This document shows, one piece after another, positions 7,305 to 12,656 of a DNA stretch of 12,656 bases. The translations under genes were made by a program, and so were the position numbers. The stretch lies in assembly GCA_049699975.1 (NCBI GenBank), contig JBNAWB010000102.1:1-12656 (forward strand). Reading direction: 5' to 3'. The DNA is from CAZAGD01 sp049699975 (lineage in GTDB: Bacteria > Desulfobacterota > SM23-61). The notes beneath the pieces are model-generated. The model ran no database searches. It was not told the DNA's origin and saw nothing but the letters and a program-made list of their open reading frames with translations. Position 1 is the first letter of the stretch, and each line of letters begins with the position of its first letter.

Positions 7305-8279
7305 TTATTTGAATGAAGATTCCTTGAGGAATTCATTTAATGTAGCTAAAGGAATTAGAAAACCTACATTATCTGTCCCCTTTAACCTTCCTTTGACGAT
7401 GCCAATTAAATTCCCATAGCGATCGAAAACGGGACTGCCGCTGGAGCCGGGCAAAGTTTCCATATTGACCTGCCATAAAGGAAGTTTGTTCTTTTGCCGG
7501 AGAACTTCCTCCACTACTCCTGCAATAAACTCCCCTTCATCTCTGTTAGCGCAGCTAAGCATATATACCTTTTCTCCCAGCAAGAGAGTCTTTCTCCCTT
7601 CCTGCCAGAGGATATAATTCTTAAATTGGCCGTTAACTTTAATGAGTGACAAGTCCCGCTCAGGATCTTTGCGGATCAATGCTCCTGGAAGCTCAATTTT
7701 ATTCTTTAAAATTATTTTCAACCCCTTTATCTTTTCCAGGTCATGAGCCGTGGAAATGATCGTGCCTTTCTCATTTATAAAAAAACCAGAAAATTGGACA
7801 GGAACCTCCCCTGCCTGACCTTCAATACAAACCACGGCGGCACTTAAAATAGAAAAAATACTTTGGGGATAGGTTAATTGCTTTTTATTATTTGGGGAAG
7901 AAGTATGTCCATAATTTTCTATGAAAAACCAGAATTCTTGTAAATTTTTCTGAACTGTCTGGCCATCTTTTTGATATTGACCGCGGACCAGAGAAGCTAA
8001 GGGAGAATAAGGGCGGCAAAAAATTTCCCACCTTTCCTTATTATTCTTGATGGCCCTTAACTCTACCTCACCACTTTCCGAAGAAGAACGAACCACCCTA
8101 AATCCTTTATGGTGCAGCCAGTCAAGGATAGCTTTTTCTGTTTCCGCCAGGGGAAGGGGGACTAACTTAACCTCTTCTGCTCGAATTTGGGCGGTAAAAA
8201 GCAATAAACAAATTATCCCAGTGTTTGTTATTATTGAAACCACCCAATATTTTAAATCTTGAAATCGAAAAAATCTCAT
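7305..8279 (-). CDS. Trypsin-like (S1/HtrA-like) serine protease without PDZ domain
   Basis: An N-terminal hydrophobic segment (about residues 12-32, with 'IRAEE' after it) suggests export to the periplasm or a membrane anchor. Residues about 40-125 form a separate domain of unknown family. Residues about 140-320 are a chymotrypsin-fold protease with an intact triad: His179 in 'ISTAHD', Asp209 in 'ERDLSLIKV', Ser280 in 'LPGSSGSPVF'. No PDZ domain follows, unlike DegP or DegS. The Shine-Dalgarno GAGGGGAG is 13 nt from the ATG, rather far, and lies in the inverted repeat at 8293-8339. The gene lies between the PP2C and kinase genes in one leftward run, which suggests a shared pathway, for example processing of the kinase's periplasmic PEGA part or its ligand; that is inference. 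Confidence 0.82.
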   Translation of the reverse strand: MRFFRFQDLKYWVVSIITNTGIICLLLFTAQIRAEEVKLVPLPLAETEKAILDWLHHKGFRVVRSSSESGEVELRAIKNNKERWEIFCRPYSPLASLVRGQYQKDGQTVQKNLQEFWFFIENYGHTSSPNNKKQLTYPQSIFSILSAAVVCIEGQAGEVPVQFSGFFINEKGTIISTAHDLEKIKGLKIILKNKIELPGALIRKDPERDLSLIKVNGQFKNYILWQEGRKTLLLGEKVYMLSCANRDEGEFIAGVVEEVLRQKNKLPLWQVNMETLPGSSGSPVFDRYGNLIGIVKGRLKGTDNVGFLIPLATLNEFLKESSFK

Positions 8280-8292
8280 TATTTACCATTAG

Positions 8293-8339
8293 CTCCCCTC
8301 ACCCCTCGTCTCCCTGCTGGGGTGAAGGAGAGGTGAGAG
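8293..8339. repeat. CT/GA-rich imperfect inverted repeat between PP2C and protease genes
   Basis: CTCACC (8298-8303) faces GGTGAG (8332-8337), and CACCCC faces GGGGTG closer to the centre. It matches the layout of the repeats at 2150-2197 and 10115-10174. On the minus strand its arm contributes the purine run upstream of the protease start. Confidence 0.55.
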
Positions 8340-8345
8340 AAAACT

Positions 8346-9086
8346 TTAATCAACGGCTTCTACCTGGCATAAAATTACCGTGATATTATCATGCCCACCG
8401 GCTGCTTTAGCCAAGGAAATTAATTTTTCTCCTTTTTGTTCCAGATCAATCAGAGAATTGCTTAAAGTATCCTGAATTAGCTTATCTTCCACGAGATCAC
8501 TTAACCCGTCGGAACAGATAATAAACATATCGTCTGGAAAAACTTTTCCTTTAATTAAATCAACAGGTAAGTCATCTTCCACACCTACGGCGCGAATGAT
8601 AACATGGCGTAAATTATGCCTCTTAGCTTCTTCCGGCCTTAAAAGCCCTTGGTCAATCTGCTCCTGGACCAAGGAGTGGTCTTTGGTTAGCTGCTTTAAT
8701 TTGCCCTGCCTTAATAAATAAGTACGACTATCCCCCACATGCCCCAAAAGAAAATTTTGGCCACAAAAAGTAAGCAACTCGGCTGTGCAACCCATCCCTT
8801 TGTGCGCAGGTTGCTCCTGCACATGCTTAAGAATCTTAGTGTTCGCTTCCAGGAAAGTCTTTTGAATTAATTTAATAATTTCTTCTGCGGAGGTACCCCG
8901 ATTAGCAGCGAAAATGGATAAGGCAGTTTCGACGAAGATCTGACTGGCAATCTCACCGGCTGCTGCTCCGCCCATGCCATCAGCTAAGGCCCATAAGGCA
9001 AATTCGGGTTTAATTATGAAAGCGTCTTCATTATTTGAGCGCTTTAAACCTACATCTGACCGCCCGTAAGAGTTAATGCGAAGCAT
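8346..9086 (-). CDS. PP2C-family Ser/Thr phosphatase (PppA/Stp1-like)
   Basis: At 246 residues it has the usual length for bacterial single-domain PP2C enzymes and all the metal-binding motifs: 'SDVGLKRSNNEDA' (10-22), 'ADGMGG' (35-40), 'GHVGDSRTYL' (115-124), 'TKDHSLV' (134-140), 'SDGLSDLV' (192-199) and 'GGHDNITVI' (230-238). It should be an active, cytosolic, Mn/Mg-dependent phosphatase that reverses phosphorylation by the kinase encoded two genes downstream. It is the first gene of the leftward operon and is transcribed divergently from the FHA gene. A TATAAT box ends 5 nt before the ATG, and no Shine-Dalgarno is visible, so its message is probably leaderless. Confidence 0.93.
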   Translation of the reverse strand: MLRINSYGRSDVGLKRSNNEDAFIIKPEFALWALADGMGGAAAGEIASQIFVETALSIFAANRGTSAEEIIKLIQKTFLEANTKILKHVQEQPAHKGMGCTAELLTFCGQNFLLGHVGDSRTYLLRQGKLKQLTKDHSLVQEQIDQGLLRPEEAKRHNLRHVIIRAVGVEDDLPVDLIKGKVFPDDMFIICSDGLSDLVEDKLIQDTLSNSLIDLEQKGEKLISLAKAAGGHDNITVILCQVEAVD

Positions 9087-9091
9087 AAATC

Positions 9092-9120
9092 ATTATAAAA
9101 AAAATTGCCGAAATTGGAAA
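9092..9120 (-). promoter_or_regulatory. Promoter of the PP2C operon (leaderless type)
   Basis: On the minus strand TTTCCA (9120-9115) is followed after 17 bp by a perfect TATAAT (9097-9092). The ATG is at 9086, only 5 nt beyond the -10 box, so transcription would begin at or within a base or two of the start codon. Confidence 0.6.
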
Positions 9121-9132
9121 CTTGAATTTTTC

Positions 9133-9160
9133 TTGACCAAAAAATTAGGGAGCGTATAAT
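9133..9160 (+). promoter_or_regulatory. Promoter of the FHA gene (leaderless type)
   Basis: TTGACC (9133-9138), 16 bp, then a perfect TATAAT (9155-9160). The ATG is at 9169, eight bases after the -10 box, about where transcription should begin. The only purine run upstream (GGGAG, 9148-9152) lies inside the promoter spacer and cannot serve as a ribosome binding site for this transcript. Confidence 0.7.
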
Positions 9161-9168
9161 ATTAAAAT

Positions 9169-10104
9169 ATGAAACAGCCCCCGGTAATAGTAGTCCAGTT
9201 AATTCACATTCTTGGTCCCAGGAAAGGGGAAATTCAAGAATTTGTCGACCCAGTAATTACTATTGGGCGTCATCCTTCTTGTCACGTTCGTTTTCCGGCT
9301 GACTTGACGACTGTCTCTCGGAAGCACGCCGAAATTATCCGCGAAGGTAATCAATTTAAGTTGGTCGACCATAGTACCAATGGCACATATGTTAATGGGA
9401 AGAGGGTAACCGAGACTTACCTGAAAAACGGCGATGTCTTAACTTTTGCAGAAGAAGGGGGGCCAAAAGTAAGCTTTCTAACCCAGGTCAAAGAAATGCC
9501 AGCGGAAATGCCAGAAATTAAAGCGGTACCGCCACCCCCACCTCCCCCGCCACCAACTCCTCCGCCGCGGAGAGAAATGAGATCGGAGCCTGTTCCGCGA
9601 ACCCCAGAAATTAAACCCCGGTATACTCCGCCCGAAATTCCGCGTCAGGAAGAAATATTTGTCCAACCAGTAAAAGCTAATCTGGTCATCCAATATGGAC
9701 CCACCTTACGCTCCTTCAAACAGTTGCCTATTACTATCGGCAAGAATCCGCGGTGCGATTTTAAGATTGAACACCCCGCTGTCCTTGATCAACATGCGCA
9801 AATATTTTTCACTCAAGGGCAATATTGGGTTAAAGATCTTACCGGAAAAGGTTTACTGCGCATTAACCGCCAGCCAGTTTCTATGCAAGCCCCTTTAAAA
9901 TTAAATGACGATCTTTCTTTGAGTCCTCAAGGACCTGCTTTTCGGTTTATCGGCGAAGGTCGCCTGGTGGAAGCCATGGAATCATCTGCGGAAACTCCGG
10001 CCAGCACTCCGAGTTCACCGAAGGAAGAAACTCCTGCGGAGAAACCAGGGGATAAACCTTCCCCCAAGAGTTCGTCTTTTTTTAAGAAGATTTTTAATTT
10101 TTAG
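9169..10104 (+). CDS. Double FHA-domain protein with Pro-rich linker (Fha-like)
   Basis: Residues about 8-105 form a canonical FHA domain with the phosphothreonine-binding residues: Gly33-Arg34, Ser50-Arg-Lys-His53 and Asn71-Gly-Thr73. Residues 119-160 are a Pro-rich linker with a nine-proline run. Residues about 170-262 form a second FHA-like domain in which these residues are changed: Lys192 for Arg, Leu206-Asp207 for Ser-Arg, Lys227 for Asn; it probably does not bind phosphothreonine. A low-complexity tail (270-300) ends in 'FFKKIFNF', a short basic-hydrophobic end that could contact membrane or a partner. No membrane span is seen, so it is cytosolic. The gene is divergent from PP2C and 74 bp before the sheath fusion gene. 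By analogy with Fha1 of type VI systems it would read the kinase's phosphorylation signal; it may equally scaffold another process. Confidence 0.9.
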   Translation: MKQPPVIVVQLIHILGPRKGEIQEFVDPVITIGRHPSCHVRFPADLTTVSRKHAEIIREGNQFKLVDHSTNGTYVNGKRVTETYLKNGDVLTFAEEGGPKVSFLTQVKEMPAEMPEIKAVPPPPPPPPPTPPPRREMRSEPVPRTPEIKPRYTPPEIPRQEEIFVQPVKANLVIQYGPTLRSFKQLPITIGKNPRCDFKIEHPAVLDQHAQIFFTQGQYWVKDLTGKGLLRINRQPVSMQAPLKLNDDLSLSPQGPAFRFIGEGRLVEAMESSAETPASTPSSPKEETPAEKPGDKPSPKSSSFFKKIFNF

Positions 10105-10114
10105 CTAATTTTTA

Positions 10115-10174
10115 CATCCCTAACCTCTCTCTTAGCTTCTCTTCTCGCCAACAGGGAGGGGAAGGGTAAGGAGG
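10115..10174. repeat. CT/GA-rich imperfect inverted repeat upstream of the sheath gene
   Basis: The left arm CCCTAACCTCTCTC faces the right arm GGGAGGGGAAGGGTAAGG. It fills most of the 74-bp gap between the FHA and sheath genes and resembles the elements at 2150-2197 and 8293-8339. The right end runs into the Shine-Dalgarno of the sheath gene. Confidence 0.6.
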
Positions 10175-10175
10175 T
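10168..10175 (+). promoter_or_regulatory. Strong Shine-Dalgarno of the sheath gene
   Basis: AAGGAGGT, a full match to the anti-SD complement, with its GGAGG core 4 nt before the ATG at 10179. It is formed by the right arm of the inverted repeat, so folding of the repeat could hide it. High expression would suit a structural sheath protein. Confidence 0.65.
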
Positions 10176-10178
10176 ATT

Positions 10179-11756
10179 ATGGGGCTTCCTAATTTCCCTT
10201 ATAAAATCTTAATCTTGGCTTCCTTTCTTTCCGGAAGGGAAAGCTCATGGCCTGAGGAACCGCTCCAAGTCAATTTGGAAAATCAGGACGACGTATTCCG
10301 CCAATTAAATCCTTCTTTTTATGTGCCTTTGCCCAAAGAATTACATCCTGACGGGGGAGTTAACATCACGCCCAAGAAAAACAAAGATTTTCATCCCGAC
10401 TCCTTAGTGCAAACTCTTCCCTTTCTAAAAACCCTGTGGGAAGCAAGAGAATTTCTCAAAGAGGCCAGGGCGAAAGGAATTTCTGAGGAAGATGTGGCAG
10501 CTAAATTAGCTAATTGGCCAGAACTACCTTCAGAATTCAAATACACTCCTTCCACGTTTCCAAAGAAAAAAGAAAAGGATAAGGCCTCAAAAATCGACGA
10601 TTTATTAAAGATGGTAGCCTTACCCGAAGAAGAAAAAAATCTTTCTGGCGCTTACATTGATGTATTATCTTCTTTAGAATGGCAGCTCCAACAAATTTTA
10701 AAGGCTATTTTTAAAGACCAAACTTTTCGGAAAGCAGAAGCCACTTGGTTGGGATTCAAATATTTATGCAACTCTATGAAAGGAAATCATAAATGGGGGC
10801 TGAATATTTATCCTATCTCTGAAAAGAATCTCCAGGAAAATTTGGATCATCTCCTTCCCCTCCTCATAACTGACCTTCCTTCTTTAATCATTCTGGATTG
10901 CCCTTTGGACAATTCCAACGTCAGTATCGAAAATTTACAAAAAGTCGCTTCTCTCGCCGAGACCTTGCTCGTCCCGGTGGTTGGTTGGATCAAACCCCAA
11001 TTCTTCTACTTAGAAAGCTGGGCCGAAATTACGAAGCTTCCCTTTCTTCCCCATTTCTTGGAAGAGTCAGCTTACGCTAAATGGCGGCAGTTGAAAAAAA
11101 CTCCGGCCGCCAGATGGTTAGCCATTACTTGCAATTGTTGCTTGGGTCGCTATCCTTATGGGGCCGAAAATAAACCCAAACAAGTCTATTTTGAAGAAAG
11201 CCAAGAGCTCTGGTTAAGCCCGGTTTGGGCTATGGGCATAATTATCAATCAAAGCATTCAAAAATATGGCTGGCCGACACGGATAACAGATTGGAAGAAT
11301 ATCTTCATGGAGAATTTACCTTTGCCTCTTCGGGAAGGAAATAAAACCTATCCCACGGAAGTTCTTTTCTCCGAGGACCGGATTGATCAATTTATTCGGG
11401 CGGGAATAATTCCTTTGGTTTCCATGGCCAATAAAGATATGGCTTTCTTTCCTCGAGAAACAACGATAGCTGGTGGATCTTTTGCTTACCAATTGCTGTT
11501 AACAAGAATCACCCAATTCATTCTTTGGCTTAAGGAAAATTATGGCCAAGAGATTCCTCATTCTCATCTGGAACCAAAGTTAAAAGAAACCTTCTCTCTT
11601 TTCTTCGCTAAGATTGGTGACTTAAGTTTCCAAAGGATGGAAATTTCAGTTGCCCAACCAATACCCGGAAAACCTGCGGCGGTTAAGATAGAAATAGAAC
11701 CTTCCCCTCAGCTTCTGCCTTCTGGGGAAAAGATTGAACTAAAATTAGACTGGTAA
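10179..11756 (+). CDS. Type VI secretion-like contractile sheath protein, TssB-TssC fusion
   Basis: Residues about 5-100 follow TssB/VipA: 'PYKILILASFLSGR' (7-20), 'LQVNLENQDDVFRQLNP' (29-45), 'KDFHPDSLVQTLPFL' (69-83), then 'LWEAREFLKEA' (86-96). A linker rich in Lys and Glu covers about 100-155. Residues about 155-525 follow TssC/VipB in order: 'TWLGFKYLCNS' (189-199), 'FFYLESWAEITKLP' (275-288), 'AYAKWRQLKKTPAARWLAI' (299-317), 'LGRYPYG' (322-328), 'QKYGWPTRI' (361-369), 'YPTEVLFSEDR' (391-401), 'AGIIPLVSMANKDMAFF' (408-424), 'LLTRITQFILWLKENYG' (440-456), and a closing beta segment. TssB and TssC are usually about 160 and 490 residues, so the fused chain is compact. There is no stop or frameshift between the two parts. 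The sheath contracts to drive the inner tube; it is cytosolic, and the hydrophobic N-terminus is a TssB strand, not a signal peptide. Probably co-transcribed with the FHA gene. Confidence 0.85.
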   Translation: MGLPNFPYKILILASFLSGRESSWPEEPLQVNLENQDDVFRQLNPSFYVPLPKELHPDGGVNITPKKNKDFHPDSLVQTLPFLKTLWEAREFLKEARAKGISEEDVAAKLANWPELPSEFKYTPSTFPKKKEKDKASKIDDLLKMVALPEEEKNLSGAYIDVLSSLEWQLQQILKAIFKDQTFRKAEATWLGFKYLCNSMKGNHKWGLNIYPISEKNLQENLDHLLPLLITDLPSLIILDCPLDNSNVSIENLQKVASLAETLLVPVVGWIKPQFFYLESWAEITKLPFLPHFLEESAYAKWRQLKKTPAARWLAITCNCCLGRYPYGAENKPKQVYFEESQELWLSPVWAMGIIINQSIQKYGWPTRITDWKNIFMENLPLPLREGNKTYPTEVLFSEDRIDQFIRAGIIPLVSMANKDMAFFPRETTIAGGSFAYQLLLTRITQFILWLKENYGQEIPHSHLEPKLKETFSLFFAKIGDLSFQRMEISVAQPIPGKPAAVKIEIEPSPQLLPSGEKIELKLDW

Positions 11757-11775
11757 ATTTATATCAACTTACCAG
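11750..11775. terminator. Possible weak bidirectional terminator between convergent genes
   Basis: CTGGTAA (11750-11756) pairs with TTACCAG (11769-11775), a 7-bp stem spanning the two convergent stop codons. A short CTTTT follows on the plus strand and TCTAATTTT on the minus strand. The stem is AT-rich and overlaps both genes, so the call is weak. Confidence 0.3.
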
Positions 11776-12522
11776 CTTTTGCAGCATTTCCTTATACGGG
11801 TCAGGAATGGATTCCAGAGCTTCTAAGTCAATTATTTCCTGGAAAGCAGCAATACCCGATAATTGGGTAATCTGGAGTATGAAATCATCCGGCGGTAGGA
11901 AAGTCTGGACCGGGGCTTTAAAGATAACTACAGGTAAGTCTCCAAGATCAACAAGTTTTTTTATCTCCACTTCGTAGCGGAGGTCGGAGATCAATTGACC
12001 AAGGGCAGGGAAATTTTGGAAGAAAAGTCCCAAGGTAAGATGATTAATTAGGGCTTGCCGCATGTCTTCTATCTGCCGAGGTTCAGTACCGGCTACCATG
12101 GCCCGTAGACGATTTAAAGGGCAGCCTCCTCCATATGAAATTATCCATTTTGTAGGGGAGGTCACCCTAATTGGTTTATCCTTGGTATTTTCAAAGTAAA
12201 GGAGATACTCGAAAGGAGTTGCCTCTAATTGAGAAGAAATAGGTGGCAAAGGATGGGGAAGTTTTTTAGGGAGACCAAAGGGATTTTCACAAACAGCGGC
12301 GTATTTCTCTTGCAAGCTGGCAAAGGCTTTGTCTGATCCAGGAATATCTTCCGGAGTCGCCGTTTTTATGTAGGCGCCAAGCAAGAGTTTGGGTAAGAAA
12401 AGCGGACGAAGGATCTCCAAATGCCCATTGAGCCTCTTATTCAAAGCTTGCGCGATTTTTTCTGTTGATTGCCGAAGTTTCAAGAACTGCTGATTATCGA
12501 GGCTCTTACGTGGCTGCTCCAT
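11764..12522 (-). CDS. Conserved-looking protein of unknown family (252 residues)
   Basis: I do not recognise this protein. It has no signal peptide or membrane span and appears cytosolic. Residues 1-60 look helical ('STEKIAQALNKRLNGHLEIL', 'PKLLLGAY'). The middle has a Pro-rich segment ('NPFGLPKKLPHPLPPI', about 87-102) and a beta segment with 'WIISYGGGCPLNRLRAMVAG'. The C-terminal third has a compact pattern, 'DLGDLPVVIFKAPVQTFLPP' (193-212), 'QITQLSGIAAFQEIIDLEAL' and 'SIPDPYKEML', which looks like a folded domain under selection. A good SD (GGGAGG, 5 nt before the ATG) supports the start. It converges on the sheath fusion with a 7-bp gap, so a link to the contractile system is possible but not shown. 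A baseplate, accessory or regulatory role are all open. Confidence 0.7.
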   Translation of the reverse strand: MEQPRKSLDNQQFLKLRQSTEKIAQALNKRLNGHLEILRPLFLPKLLLGAYIKTATPEDIPGSDKAFASLQEKYAAVCENPFGLPKKLPHPLPPISSQLEATPFEYLLYFENTKDKPIRVTSPTKWIISYGGGCPLNRLRAMVAGTEPRQIEDMRQALINHLTLGLFFQNFPALGQLISDLRYEVEIKKLVDLGDLPVVIFKAPVQTFLPPDDFILQITQLSGIAAFQEIIDLEALESIPDPYKEMLQKLVS

Positions 12523-12579
12523 ACCTGCCTCCCTGCTTGCTTTTTAATTTTTTAATTTTTTCTCATACTTAACACATGG

Positions 12580-12621
12580 TTGAGGAGATGTCAAATATTT
12601 TATAATCTGACCGTCGATCAG
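12580..12621. promoter_or_regulatory. Possible divergent promoter and palindromic operator at the right edge
   Basis: On the plus strand TTGAGG (12580-12585) and TATAAT (12601-12606) are 15 bp apart, a short but possible promoter for a gene beyond the window. On the minus strand TTGACA (12594-12589) could be a -35 box for the 252-residue gene, with only a weak -10. An imperfect 15-bp palindrome CTGACCGTCGATCAG (12607-12621) follows the TATAAT directly, where an operator would act. Confidence 0.4.
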
Positions 12622-12656
12622 TTTTAATTTTTCTCACCAGCAGGAGACAGGCGGGA

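Noticed and set aside
10179..10250. Apparent signal peptide at the start of the 525-residue protein
   Set aside because: The hydrophobic stretch (residues 7-18) aligns with a TssB core strand and is followed by TssB motifs; no cleavage site fits.
1..12656. CRISPR array, tRNA, rRNA, insertion sequence or transposase
   Set aside because: No regularly spaced repeats, no tRNA-like cloverleaf, no conserved rRNA segments and no transposase-like proteins were seen on either strand.

Overview
The window suggests a Gram-negative, diderm bacterium with an AT-leaning genome and many short dispersed intergenic repeats. The diderm reading rests on a 379-residue outer-membrane beta-barrel ending in Phe, lipobox lipoproteins, three CsgG-like envelope proteins and several Sec signal peptides. 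The mix of Ser/Thr kinase with PEGA domain, PP2C, FHA and CsgG-plus-TPR proteins is common in uncultured or delta-proteobacteria-like, Planctomycetota, Acidobacteriota or Omnitrophota-type genomes. The sequence alone does not fix the phylum.

Layout. Positions 1-334 are non-coding and repeat-rich. A strong sigma70-type promoter (335-363) then starts a rightward envelope operon: a CsgG-like/TPR protein (403-1323), a CARDB lipoprotein (1347-2120) and an outer-membrane beta-barrel (2198-3337). This converges, with overlapping stop codons, on a leftward gene series. From right to left that series is a PP2C phosphatase (8346-9086), a trypsin-like protease (7305-8279), a membrane Ser/Thr kinase with a C-terminal PEGA domain (6046-7293), a 269-bp gap made mostly of repeats, a redoxin-like/TPR/CsgG/FlgT-like fusion (3830-5776) and a small CsgG-like lipoprotein (3334-3825). 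An 82-bp divergent promoter region (9087-9168) also starts a rightward pair: a double-FHA protein (9169-10104) and a 525-residue protein (10179-11756). A leftward 252-residue protein of unknown family (11764-12522) converges on that pair, and a non-coding right edge follows.

The most interesting part is the right half. The 525-residue protein reads as a natural fusion of the two type VI secretion sheath subunits, TssB (about residues 5-100) and TssC (about 155-525), which are normally separate proteins. Next to it lie a kinase, a PP2C phosphatase and an FHA protein. These are the three activities of the threonine-phosphorylation pathway (PpkA-PppA-Fha) that controls some type VI systems. The working interpretation is a divergent contractile system with a single-chain sheath, under kinase/phosphatase/FHA control, with an added periplasmic protease and perhaps the unknown 252-residue protein. 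Other type VI core genes (Hcp, VgrG, TssE/F/G/K, ClpV) are not in this window, so assembly of a full machine is inference.

The left half looks like an envelope module built around three CsgG-like domains. One is fused to a redoxin-like fold in which both catalytic cysteines are replaced by serine.
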